A model generated the notes under the pieces. The model did not search any database. It saw nothing but the letters and a program-made list of their open reading frames with translations, and had not been told where the DNA came from. A program made the translations under genes and the position numbers. DNA of 64,000 nucleotides, from positions 4,089,998 to 4,153,997 of the forward strand of contig CM039512.1 in the NCBI GenBank assembly GCA_022432975.1. Direction: 5' to 3'. The DNA is from Begonia masoniana. Taxonomy: Eukaryota; Streptophyta; Magnoliopsida; Cucurbitales; Begoniaceae. This document shows positions 30,700 to 42,987 of the stretch, piece after piece; the first letter of the stretch is position 1, and every line of letters starts with the position of its first letter.

Positions 30700-31994
30700 A
30701 GAAGAGCCTGCAGAACGAATCTGAGGAAAACGACTTCAAAATCTAAGATCTGGGTCGGAACTATTGTCGAGAGAAAAGGCTCTGTAGGTAAAGTAAACTA
30801 AAAACCAAGTTCAAAGTTTGAAACTCAATTCACACAGAGAAAAGCGATTCTAGAGAGAGAAAATTCTTACTAGACACAAAATGATGTCCGACTTGTCTTT
30901 ACCCTAGTCTTGTTCCACCCCACCGTCGAATAAACAAATTGAAATTAACACAGAAAATTACAAAACTTTCGTTAAAAAAAATGTAAAATCCGTCTCCCTA
31001 ATCATGATCGTGAAACAAATTTATCCTCTTTTACTATTTCTTCTCTCTTGTGAATGACAAAAAAAAAGAGCTTTCCTCTACGTTGAGAAAATTACTCTCT
31101 TCCGATGAAACGCGTTGGGAAAGACTTCTATCCAAACTGTACAAAGTGGGAAACTTTGATGCGCGAAAACACTGCATAGAAAGTTCGTAGAACCATCGTC
31201 TGTGTCCATTTCTGTTTTTTTTTTTAAAGATAATTATTCTAGTGCAACCACTTGTCAGTTTGCGACATAACAATTAGGAAAAAAAATTTACACTGAACTC
31301 AGGCACGGTCGACTGCATTTTAACTACGGGCGATAGCTCGGTCCGCAAAAAACCGATGTCACTCATTCTTGAGTGCATTTTGCACTTATTTTAAGTGTAA
31401 GCGACCGCATTTGAACCGCAAATGACCACAAATAATTGAATTGTTAGCGAATCTTAGTTTAAAATTTATTTTGTTAATCAATATAGTTTAATGTTTGTTA
31501 CGTCACTAACCATATAGATTAGAGTTTTTATTAATAATTATCCGACTAATTAACTATGATATTTGATTACTCCATCAAAATAAGGATTCCCTTTGGTTGA
31601 GACTGTAGTTAAAAGGGTCTCAGAAATTTCAATTTTACCAACTGAAAAAACAAGAAATTTTAAGAGCAGTATATGCAATCATATTTTAAAAAACTGTTTT
31701 AAGAAACAATATTAGTAAAACAGAATGCATTTCTTTCGAAAGTGTGCTACACTGAGATGTATTTATACACTATACATAATTGCAGAATTTCTAACCTCCT
31801 AAATTTGTGTTTTTTACAAGTTGGGTATAATCGAAAAATCTTCACTGGACTCGTACATGGTTGATCGTGAGGACTTCCACTGAAAGCTCCTTCTTTCCTT
31901 CCCTTTTCTTTGCTCTGCATTTTTCATGCCTATAGATTTCCCCGAAGGAGGGAATTTGCCTTCATTTCTAAATCTTTTAGCTCTGTTTTAAGTC
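30700..31994. other. SCAMP promoter side and spacer, with a dispersed repeat
   Basis: The upstream side of the SCAMP gene is followed by AT-rich DNA. Bases about 31300-31545 are a repeat also present in the opposite orientation at about 61690-61990. About 31840-31990 is the 3' side of the SANT-bromodomain gene and may hold one more coding exon on the minus strand. Confidence 0.5.
31300..31545 (+). repeat. Dispersed repeat of unknown class, copy 1
   Basis: Reverse complement of this stretch matches 61690-61990: shared blocks include AGTTTAAAATTTATTTT, TTTTTATT.ATAATTA and the GTGCAAAA/CGCTCGCACTT region. The match extends well over 200 bases with many substitutions, so it is an old repeat. 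No coding content, ends or target duplications found. Confidence 0.5.
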
Positions 31995-33927
31995 TCAACA
32001 CTCGAGTCCTCCAACTTTGCTGATTTTCCCCGACGCCTCGTTGTAATGTCGGTGCAATGATTTCATCACGAGGTTTCTGAGAAGCAGGGCAGCTTTATGT
32101 TCGTCCATGGCGTCAGAATAAAAGACGAGGGCGTTGTTCACTAGCAGAAGAAGGTCTCGGAAGAGTTCCTTGGCTGTGATTATGGAGCAAATTGATATTC
32201 TCGATCTTATCGTCTCGAAATCCATATGATGCTTTATCATGTTCTTGTATCTTCCTCTTTTCTGTTGGGGGGTAGAAAATAAGTCAATCACGCCATTTTC
32301 TGATGAACAAGATTATAGAAATGGAATAATGAGATATTACCTGATGAGGAAGACGGTTATGAAAGAACGACAAGGCGATTTTAGTGTCCATGATAGAATC
32401 CAAAATAGTCATGAGATCATCACCTCCGTCTACACCGGAAGATCCACAAGCCTCGCCACTGTTACTAGTTGAATTCTCTTTCAAGCAGGTGGGAAGGTAT
32501 TCGGTTTCACCGACATTCCCTTCCTGAACATCCCAACTACAATGCTTCCTCTTCCTCTTTCCTCTCCTTCTTTTCAATGTTCTACATAGTTTTACGCCAG
32601 AAAATTCTACAACTTTTTTGGTAGATGCGTCTTGTTCCGAGCCAAAATGGTTTATATATTGATACTTAATCTCTATCTCATCAGCCATTGCAGAAGCAGG
32701 CTGATTTTCGGACAACCAGCTCGGCATTGCTTCTTTGGTGAAGCTTCCAGCTGATAGCCCATCCTTCGAGGTATCTTTACTGTAAGATTCAAATCCATCT
32801 GATTTTTTATAAGTCAAGGGCGATTCAATCAAATCGTCCTTTTCTTTGTCAGACTTCAGCGATTCAAGCTTCGATTCTAGAGACCTGAAATGATAGATTT
32901 GCAAGCCATTAAAATGCACAATCCAATATAAAAATCATGTAAGCTGTCAATATTTTCTGCCCACTTGAATAAATGTAGAAAGATAACTGAAGTCGTCTTT
33001 CAATTCAAAGAAACCACTATTTCTGCGTACGAATTAAAACTCGATCCTCTAAGTTAGTATCACCAAGTCATTGGCTATCTCTTCGGACATGATAGAAATG
33101 GGATGATTAGAAATTACTGACCCTATCGAATCTTCGGCAAGCTCCAATGCTTGCCTTAATTCAGCCATCCGTTTCTTTCGCAACTCGTCAAACCAAGCTC
33201 TATGGAAAAGAAATAACATAGATAGAAGAAAAGTGAGTCTAAGAACTCCAAAAACTTTCCTCAATAATAAAAAAGTTCACTAACTGAACAGCAAATTGAA
33301 AATTCCATTCAAATATATCAGCCAATCTAATAGGATACTAGACTTGTTCATATACTCACTTGCATCCAGCATAACGCTGCTGCAAGTCTTCATATTTGGC
33401 TTTGCAAACCTGCAAAAATAACATCCTTTTTCATCGAAAAACTATTGAAAGGAAAGAAGCCAATCATCGTCGTCATCGTTCATAGGGAATCTAAAGTGGC
33501 CTCACAATATAACAGCATAGTAAAAGGATGACTTAGTTGATATCACCAAAAAGCATCTGCTCCTAATGTAGATTACTAAGTTGGTTGGTCGAACAAAAAA
33601 TTTCACTTTTTTTGGGTAAAAACATTACATTTTAAGTTTCAAATAGAAGAACTTCATAGCATTTCTTTTATTACTTCATTAAAATTCAGTAAATATTCAC
33701 CTTATCAGGCCTTTAATCACAATATGACAACGAAATTTGAAAAAACAAAGTGAAACTAAATTTCTATATATATTTACCTCAGGGGTGAAAGAGTAGGGAT
33801 GAAGGGTTCTGTATCGAAGCTCTGAAGCGACGACATCCCAGTCTCGATTGCCATGCCTGAGCACGGCCCCACTCAGGAGGAGCTCTTCCCACGTACCCCA
33901 CTTTACTTCTATTACCTCCGCCGCCAT
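31995..33927 (-). CDS. SANT/MYB plus bromodomain protein, 5 exons
   Basis: A nuclear chromatin-associated protein of the plant single-MYB/bromodomain group. Exons, minus strand: 33778-33927, 33360-33409, 33122-33199, 32341-32884, 31995-32261 (1089 bases, 362 residues). Residues 1-65 form a SANT/MYB-like domain (KWGTWEELLLSGAVLRHG, then RDWDVVASELR). A coiled coil follows (LESKLESLKSDKEKDD). A basic signal LKRRRGKRKRKH sits in a low-complexity linker. The C-terminal part is a bromodomain-like region (RGRYKNMIKHHMDFETIRSR, then NALVFYSDAMDEHKAALL). The position after the Tyr, where bromodomains usually have the acetyl-lysine-contacting Asn, is Ser here. The stop comes soon after the domain, and minus-strand sequence at 31840-31935 could be a further exon, so the C-terminus may be misplaced. 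Confidence 0.85.
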
Positions 33928-34550
33928 GCTTCCGAATCGACACGTGTATGGTGCTGTTTAAACCCACCTTTTTCTCAGGAAGCTGGTTCTGCCGGCGTTG
34001 GCGAAAAGAGGAACGGTTTTGAAGGACGGGAAGGAGTCGATTTATCCTATGGAATTGAATAAAGTTTAGGTTAGGAGGTAAGGGAGGGAAATGGGGTTCA
34101 GGGATTGGAGTAGTGTAAGGAAGGGGTTGAAGAGGAGGAAGAAGGGTAAGGAAAACCAAAAACGAAACGGAAAAGGATCAACGGGAGACAATGGATAAGG
34201 GAGAGAGAACAAGTTGGGACGATGAAAGCGGAGGAAGAAGAAAACCGGGAAACTTTCACCATTTGAAGCCGTTGAATCCAAATCTTCTATATATATGTAT
34301 TGTTTTCTCCCTCTCTTTCTCTTCCTGGTTTCGGACGATGGATTGGATGATCCTGATTTAGTGCTTTTCCCATTTATAGTCAGTCCATCTCCCTTTCCAC
34401 AATGACAAGCATGTTCAGCCCCGAGTATTTTAAAAACATAAATAAAATATTTATCTCGTGTCAAATGATTGATGATGTAATTAATGTAATAAATTATAAA
34501 ATAACTAACTTGGTACATTAATTATATTAATTATTTGACATGTCTGTAAA
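33928..34550. other. Upstream region of the SANT-bromodomain gene
   Basis: Likely promoter and 5' leader of the gene ending at 33927, with GA/CT-rich tracts. A small inverted-repeat element lies at 34459-34540. No independent gene supported. Confidence 0.45.
34459..34540. repeat. Small palindromic MITE-like element, copy 1
   Basis: An 82-bp near-palindrome starting TGTCAAATGATTGATG and ending ATTATTTGACA, with the internal core GTAATTAATGTAATAAATTA. A relative with the same core and length lies at 61379-61462. It abuts the Mutator-like foldback element. Confidence 0.5.
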
Positions 34551-35090
34551 TATTTTAAAGAGTAAAGTGTAATTTGACCCCTATAATTAGGTGAAATGGA
34601 CAATTTACACTGTAAACTTGAATAATAGGCAAGAACAACCTTAATGAATTGATAATGAACAATATGGTCCATACCGTCATATTTTCCATCAAAAAGTAAC
34701 ATTTTTTCACTTGTTCATTTTTTTTTTTCCCGAAATGCCCATCACTGGACTGAACCGGACCAGACCGGTTCGACTAATTCCACTCTGATTTTTTTTTAAA
34801 TCCTATTTTTCGAAAAAGAGAAGACAGAGGAATAGAATTAAAAAAAAAAAAAAAATCATAGTGCAATTAGCCGAATCAGTCCGGTCCGGTTCTGTCCAGT
34901 GAGGGGCATTTCGAGAAAAAAAATAAACAAGTGAAAAAACGTTACTTTTTTACGAAAATTATGACGGTATGAGCCATATTACCAATTATCAATACATGAA
35001 GGTTGTTCTTGCTTATTATTCAAGTTTACGGTATAAATTGTCCATTTCACCTAGTTGTAGAGGCCAAATTGTATTTTACCCTATTTTAAA
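34551..35090. mobile_element. Non-autonomous foldback Mutator-like element
   Basis: A 522-bp element (34560-35081) flanked by perfect 9-bp target duplications TATTTTAAA (34551-34559 and 35082-35090), the length typical of Mutator-like transposition. Almost the whole element is two long inverted arms of about 240 bp each; for example AGGTGAAATGGACAATTTAC on the left mirrors GTATAAATTGTCCATTTCAC on the right, and CACTGGACTGAACCGGACC mirrors GGTCCGGTTCTGTCCAGTG. The arms meet at a short A-rich loop. There is no transposase, so mobility would depend on an enzyme elsewhere. Confidence 0.85.
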
Positions 35091-35862
35091 AGAGTAGAAT
35101 AAGAGATTAAATGTAATATTATTTGATTAAAAAAATTAATGTGTTGCAATGAAAATAGCTTTACTTTTAACTAACAATCTAATTTCTAATTTCTTATTTC
35201 TTGTCGAAATAATTGCGATAATAATGAATACAATATGTATAGACGCCATGAAAGATATATATAACATCATCCCGTATTTTGTAATCTTTTTTCTCCGTCT
35301 TTTTGTGTTTGTTTTGATTTTCAATCTTTCTCGTTCATGGCAAGAGTCAATTTTAGTACTTAATCAAGTAAATAATAGATTCCGTATTTTTTGAGCAAAA
35401 AAAAATCAAATATCGTATAATAATTTTTATGGCCAATCAAATTACAGGGTCGAATATTTCAGTATTTTCTGAGAAAAAGGAAATAAAAGTTTGGTTGTGG
35501 AGTTAAATAATTACAGAAAATAAATTGACAGATATTACGTACAGATGGATCAACAAATAAACACCAATTTCCAAATCCAAAGAATCAAAAATATGGACCC
35601 AAGAGCATTGAGCAAGCTGTGTCCAAGGAGGCCATTTATTCCCCTTCAAGTCAAACCTCCTCCAATGGAAGATTACTCCTCCAATGGAAGATTACTCGGC
35701 TATGCTAACCTTGGCAATATTTACCCGCTTCAAAACTATTTCATTTGCTCGATATCTCAGATTCTTATACGGACGATGATGTCGATGGCTAAGGGAGTGC
35801 GTCAAGAGAAAATGTGGCCATCTTCGTTGCTTCGTGAGAGTCAGTTCGGGTCCGAACATGTT
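35091..35862. other. Spacer and 3' side of the katanin p80 gene
   Basis: AT-rich spacer, then the probable 3' untranslated region of the minus-strand katanin gene. It includes a perfect 19-bp tandem duplication (CTCCAATGGAAGATTACTC type) near 35657-35697. A 107-codon plus-strand frame at 35545-35868 runs through it but shows no family features. Confidence 0.4.
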
Positions 35863-38800
35863 TCATAATTGTTCAAATAGCATTCTCAGTTCCCCAGCGC
35901 ATTTTCCCATCACGCCGCCCTTCCTGAAAGCAAAGTTACAGCTGTTCTTAGGACATATCAACTCAAGTATACAGACAAGATACTGAATTTTTAAATAATT
36001 ATACACAAAAACATAGGAATCTCCAAATATGGGGGGGTCCTCTCTTATCACTTCCTTCTTAAAAGTAAAGACTAAAAGCTGGAAGGAAGCTTACTTTACA
36101 AGCAATGGAAGAATCTTTTGGATCTTCTGTATTTGGATATTGCACTGGTTGCATCGCTGCAGCCTGCATCCAAAATAAGAGAGCAGAAAGGTAAGACCCA
36201 GAAGAAGATAAATGCACCACTCCAGATAACTCTTCTTTATTTGCAGGAGCAAATCAAATCAAAGTTAAATGTAACCTCTGTTCGGCCTGAAGATCAACTT
36301 TAACAATTCGAGGTGCTGCAATGGTAGTTCGTATAACTGGATAAAATACGGCCACTACCTTCAATAGCATCTCTAATGATGTGGTGACATGCCTAAAACA
36401 TTTTCAAGGCAACAGAACTGTCAAAACTAATTATTCTTATCAACTTCCATAGAACAACACCACGCAGAATAAAAAACATGCTGGTAAACTAATAGCGTAA
36501 TCTGGAAGTTCAATCACGGTCTTGGGACAATTTACTGTAACGCCATGAAATCATTTTCTAGGAATTATCATTCTCTGGGAGAAATTTTATAAATGAAATG
36601 TGAGAGTTGTTAACATTGAAATTACCGTTCAAGTTTGCTGTCTAATAAGTCTATGAGGACAGGAAGTAACAGTGGAAGCAAATCCAATGTCAGAATATCC
36701 ATTTTCTCTGAGAGGACACTGATCACATCAGTTTGGACCTACACAAAAATTAATCGTTTTAAGGAAGACACAATAAACAACGAAGAGGCCATTCTGAACA
36801 GAATGATCATCAGGCTTGAAATATTTTAATCTATACTCACAGAATGATCTGGCAGTTTCATCAAGGCATTTACTGCGCCTTTAATATCTTTTTGCACCCA
36901 GAAATGTCGCACCACCTACAAGTGTTGTCATATTAACTATCTAAGTAATGTCTAGTAAGTAACAGGCAGCTTGAAAGACATGTACAATCAAGAGAGAATC
37001 ATACATAAGACGCATTGCAAAGATGCATTATAAACTTAATTAGTCATAAAATTTCTTAACGCCCTTAGAGACACCTTTGACTTTAGTTGTGCTCTACATT
37101 TCAAAAATATATAAGGGAGATAGATGCCTCCTGTAAAACGAGTTTTCCTTTACACAATTCGCATTATACACTTATTTTCCTTTTTTTTTCCATTACACCA
37201 ATCAAACTAAAAATCTGTTTTCATAGGTTTGACATAAATGCAACTGAGAAGATGCACACTCAATCTGAAGAATTTGATAGTTAACGAAACTCAATAAAGT
37301 AGGATTCAATTTTATAAATTTCAGACAAAAAATAAAATTATATGTTATGCCACTCAATAAAACAAGATACATACCTGCAATTTTGTCATTCGAGATCTAA
37401 TACTACTTAAGAAGACATCATGAGATTCCATAAGACCTTCTGCAGCATCCCTATCCTCTGAAGAGGTCGACTCCCTCAGAGAGGTTTGAGATTCTCTTCC
37501 ATGTAAGTTACCCGAGGTGCAATTCACCTGGTTAACAAATGTAACATCTCAGACATAAAGTTAAATTGTTTCAAGTTTGTTTAAAGTCATTTCTTGTTGC
37601 AATTTGTAATATCGATTGTTTGTACTTAATCTTTCACTAGGAAATTTTCATGTTTAATTTTTTGATGGGAGTAACTAGATATCAATTTCATAATTACAAA
37701 GGTCTAAGATAGTACTCACTTTTATATATATATATCGTAGATGCAGTTCACAAATGATCCTTCTAAATGTAGAACTTTACCTTCAAGGTAGATGTTTTTT
37801 CTATTTCAAGAACTGGCGAAGAGGTATTGATTTCTCGTACACTCTCAAGTGTAGAAGAGGTTTTGATTTCTTGGACTTCAATGTCATTAATTTCTTCGCT
37901 TCTTTCGAACTTTTTGACAAGAGAGATCTACCAGAAAAAATTTTCAACGGTTAATAGAGTACCCATTTTCACATATATAGGAACATTAGGGGCGCAATGC
38001 CCAAAAATATCCTCAAAATGTAGGAAAACTTTACTTGCAAGGGAGGTGTTTTTTCTATTTCCGGAACCTGAGGAGAAGTTTTGATTTCTCGTTCACCATT
38101 AGCTGTTTGAGTAGAGGTAATGGTTTGTTGGACTCCAATGTCATTTAATCCTTCTTTTCTTTCTAACTTTCTAGCAAGAGAGCACTATCCAGCAAAATAT
38201 TTTAGAGGCCAAGACAATAATCAATTTCACATACTGAGGATATTGGGGACTAAAAAATATAGAAAAACCTTACTTGCAAGGTAGATGTTTTTTCTAATTC
38301 CGGAACCGGAGAAGAGGCATTGATTTCTTTTATAATATCAGGTGTTTGAAAAGAGGTATTGATTTCTTTTACACTGTCTAGTGTTTGAGAAGAGGTATTG
38401 ATTTCTTGGACTCCAATGCCTTTTAATCCTTCTCTTCTTTCAAACTTTTCCACAAGAGTTCGTGTCCTACCTGGTACAACTGCGACTCCATAATAAGAAT
38501 ACAAAATTAGTAAGATCCATCAATACATTTGTACTTTATTGGGATAAAGAGATCTAATGATATTCACACCTCCATTCACACTCTTAACAGAGCCTATTTC
38601 TTTGATGCGATCTCCAGATTCATTGCCTAAATCAACAAAGAAATCTAATCAGCAAAACCATATATAAAATTTTACTAAAAGACGCATGAGTGTGAGAGAC
38701 AATCAACTGTCAAGAAAGCCGCATAAAGCTTCGTAATTATGAGCTATCATCATAAAAAGAAGCACGAGTCCATGTAATACCATACTGCATAAGTCTATCA

Positions 38801-41800
38801 TTAAACATAAGCTGGACTTTTTTTTAGGGAAATAATGTACTTGTACTAATAATCTAGTACTAAAAAATAGAATCAGCTTGGGTACAGTAAGAAAAACTTA
38901 CTATTTTGATGATCTGAAGATATCTGTGGGACCAATAGTTCAGATCTCTCTTTAACATTCTTGATACTAGAATATTTTCCATGAGAGGATTTTTTGGTCA
39001 CTTCTGATACAACCTGGTCTTTAGTTTTAAAATTTAAATCCATTGAACTACTGGTTAGTATTGCAAGAAGTTGCAGAATCAACAACCATTGTCTGTCTTT
39101 GAAAATCAAGTTGGTTGCTTGAAGGCCTCCTTGCGTGAGCTGGTTTGAGTAACATGCCACGTTTTGTTTTGGAAAATGTGGCAGTTCCTCTCTGAGAGCT
39201 GAGTAGGTCTTTTCCTTCAGGGCCATCTGAGTGCCCAACTAACGAATATTGATCATTCAATTTCGTTTGAGTACTTACTGGAGGAATTTTCTTTTGGATT
39301 GATAGATTATTAATTTGCTTCAAATACACTGGAGGACTCTCGGGCTTTCCACCAGCTGCAAAGAAACACGGATGTCATAAGCAAAAAACAAACAAAAATT
39401 TCTCAAGAAGAGTGCACAGATTTCAAAACAGAGATGCTGGAATATCATCTAATGGTTCATTGATATAGTCCAAATATGCTGATTGAACTCACTTCAATGT
39501 GACCATATAAAACAGATGAGACGCCTCTTACAATATATATATATATATATATTATATTAATGCGCCAGTTGAGTTTACTCCCAACACAGATTGGCATACT
39601 GTGTCATTCTGTCTAGAGCAGGAGAAATTGTCATCATTGTTAGGCATGATACCTTCCACAAACTAGACAAATACATGATGTAAAAGGCCTCGTGAATACA
39701 GAAATTAATTAAGATTAATTATTTCTTGTAAGGGTAGGTTTTCTTGAAGAAGATGGAGTAAACGCAAGCATCAATTTCAAAATTATAAAGCCAATGGAAC
39801 GCCAATAAACAGGTTCCAAACAGTAGCACTAAGTGGAAAAGAAAATAATGGAAACACGAAAAACTGGAGTTGCAAGAGTTTCGCTGGAATAATTCATAAG
39901 TAAAGACTAAGTCAATCAAAAAACATAAAATAGCCAAATGACCTGTTCCTCCACATGAAAGAAATGAGCAACTTACTGTCTACATATATATTTTTAATGT
40001 CACTTGTCTCATAATCAGGTGACATGGACTGCGGAGGATATCTTTCTAAACCGGCCACTATGCTCTCAGAAGTTTTGCATTTTTGGAAATGAAGACTGGA
40101 ACTCTGTAAAGTTTGGTCCTTCTGCTCAGGTGTTAAATCAGTTCCATATGGCTTAATAAGCTGACATTAAAAGAGCATGAAAAGGAATATAAACTCTCAG
40201 AAAATGAGTTTAGACAGAATGTGGAATAATAATTGAAAGACTAAAAGATATGATTAATTGAAGAAAATATGACAATGAAATACCGGTACATCTGCTATCC
40301 ACACTCCAACAGAATTCTGATAGTATGAGCATGCCAAAAGCTTTCCATCATGGATACACATGTCACCAAGTGTTAGCCATCCCATATCAACAGAATCATG
40401 ACAAATCATAGGCTCCCATGAATAAACCTGAAAATTTAAAACCATGGAGATCAGTTTATTACATCCTTTTTTCAGAAATAATGCACCCAAGTCGAAACAG
40501 AAAAAAGAAAATTTACTTTCAAACCCCCATCCAAACCAGCAAAAAGAGTCCTCCCATCCGGATGAAAAGTAATTGCACGTATTTCTGTAGCCTGGTAAAA
40601 GGAAATGAGTAGTTATGTAGTGATTACTTTGCCACTGAAAGGTTTAAAGTTATCCCAAGAATTTGCAGGTTTCAGGAAGATAAAATGTAGAAAAGAAGAA
40701 GGTGCCTTTCAACCCCACCTTAAGAAGGCAAAAGTAAATCAAAGGGGGAAAAAATTCTGGGAACAATGGCCGAGTTCAATATAGCAATAGCATGATTGCT
40801 CAGCTTGACAAAAAAAGTGATCAAATAAAATTCTTGAAAAAATAGAACTTTGAAGTGATATCCTTTCAAGGTTTAGAGTTTTGGGGTGTCATTCCAATAA
40901 TCAAGTACTTTTAGAGGAAAAGTATGCGGATGTGAATACCTCAGGTCTGGTCGATCCAATCAGTTCAAAGGTTTCCAAATCCCAGAATTTTACTGTTTTA
41001 TCCGCCGAACCTGGAAGATGACTCTTTAGTTACATTTCAAAAGGACAAGTAAATTGTGGATGTGGACACCCACTTATAACTGGGAACAGAGGAAGTCAAA
41101 CAATCGTCACACATCAACAAACTAAGAACCATTCCACAATTACAACAGTTTCTGAAAGGGAAGTAGTTTTTCTTTTCCTATCTTAATAAACACTTGCTCA
41201 CTAAAGTTTTTATGGAGATATAAAGCTTTATATGGCATTGTGCTCACCAGTTGCAAGAAGAAATTCAAGAGGATGGAACTTTATTGACCGGATATGACCT
41301 ACATGGAACTTGAAATCATGTAATAGCTTCCCTGCAGTAAGATCCCACACCTATTCAAGAGTCACAGGAATTTTGTTCATAAAAATGCACAAAAGGCTTT
41401 GTAAAGAAACACTTTATAGTGCTAACATCTTTTTTACCTTAACAATATTATCAAATCCACCAGAGACGACCCAGCGACCATCCGGACTGACTTTAATAGT
41501 GCTTATGCCTTGAGTATGACCTCGGTATGTATGAATGCATTCTTTTTTTCTGATATCCCAGATTTTTAAATTAGCATCCATAGAACCAGATGCAAAGAGC
41601 TCACCAAATGGATGGAACTCAACTGCAGTGCACTTGGTTTTGTGCCCAGATAGAGTGCGAACCACTACACTTCAGTAACAAAAAAATATTAGAAGTTAAG
41701 TAGAATTTTTTTTTTATACTTCCTTGATAATTCAATATAGCTATTCTGGAAGCTTCATTGCATTAAACATGATTTCTCACTTTTAGCTTCTTCCAAATAC

Positions 41801-42987
41801 CACATTTTTATTACGCCACTAGAAGCTCCAGCAAGCACCGAAAGTTCTGCTGAATCAAAAGCCACAGATTCAACAGGACTGGCATGACCTGAAAGGCTCT
41901 GCACAGAAAGATCCACAATCTATCATACAAAGTAAATTGTCACTGATGCAATGACCATGTGCAAAATGCTAATGAAAAAGAAGAAAAATTGCAGATATAA
42001 AATGAGTACAATACGACTTCTCCATCAAATTAAAATCATCGCCGTCAAATTAAAGTCATCAAACATGCATTATAAACAGTTGACGAAAATATTAAATGAT
42101 GAGAGTATGGAGATTAAAAGAAACAACACAAACTAGATGCAAGCTTAGAAATGAAACTGACCATCAAAGAAGTGGGTTTTCCAATTGTCCATAGATTCAC
42201 ATTATGATCATCTCCACCGGTGACAAAACGTTGACATGCCTTTTTCCCAATACTTAGACAGTTGACATTAGAAGAATGGACAACAAATTCCTCTATTTAA
42301 ACTTATGAAGGAAAGCTTTATTAGTGAAACAAAGATTAATATTGTTGTTTACGTGAATGATATAATCCAAGCGTTAACAAAACAGGAGAGTTGCTCGACA
42401 CAGAATGGCAAGAAGGGAAACTCTTTCTTTCCCTCTGGTAAGCTCCTTATTACTTAAGGAAACACAAGCTCCTATAATGGGATTACTTGCTGGGCGATAA
42501 ATGGTGACTAACTCAAAAAATACCATTTTATCACTCCAAAAAAAAAAATAATAATAATAGATGCAAGTAAGCAGGAAATAGGGCTTTCATTGCCACCCAA
42601 ACAAGTTTACCTCCACTATCAGTTATCAATTCGCAAAACAAAACTAAATTCCCTCAAAACTAAAATTGAAGATGAATACGAACAGAAATTGCATCCTAAC
42701 GTCCGTAACTTTTGTTCCTCACTCGCTCTAACCACCTAAATATAGCATTTAACACTATATAACTTGATTAATCATTTGAAATATGTCCATTAGAGCACAA
42801 TAAAAAAGCATAACAAAAAATGCTACGCCTCCAAAGTCTTTACAGAAACTCGCTCAACTCACCGAGGAAGAAAAAAAAAACCGATCGTCAAGACTCAAAA
42901 GCTGTCCAACCACAGATTATTTTAGCTAGAGCGTCAAGAAAATCGAAACAAAACAAGGATACGCAGCTTATACCCACGTCTCGCCAT
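35863..42987 (-). CDS. KTN80: Katanin p80 WD40 subunit (KTN80), 20 exons, one frame break
   Basis: The regulatory B subunit of the microtubule-severing complex, which targets the p60 ATPase to branch nucleation and crossover sites in the cortical array. Exons, minus strand: 42963-42987, 42162-42292, 41781-41898, 41438-41664, 41248-41350, 40940-41010, 40517-40591, 40284-40427, 39977-40160, 38902-39355, 38570-38626, 38274-38485, 38035-38184, 37781-37927, 37375-37527, 36841-36915, 36626-36738, 36276-36392, 36095-36163, 35863-35923. The start [11 protein letters not shown] and about six WD40 repeats ([36 protein letters not shown]) fill residues 1-300. The C-terminal con80 domain that binds p60 ([18 protein letters not shown] onward) is complete. 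Exons 12-14 are three homologous copies. Exon 10 holds one base too many, causing a stop at about 39048; without it the gene would give about 894 residues. Confidence 0.92.

Noticed and set aside
34066..34518. 150-codon minus-strand frame upstream of the SANT-bromodomain gene
   Set aside because: Low-complexity Pro/Phe/Ser text with no start context or family features; more likely the promoter and leader of the gene.
35545..35868. 107-codon plus-strand frame
   Set aside because: Overlaps the last codons of the minus-strand katanin gene and contains a 19-bp tandem duplication; no family features.
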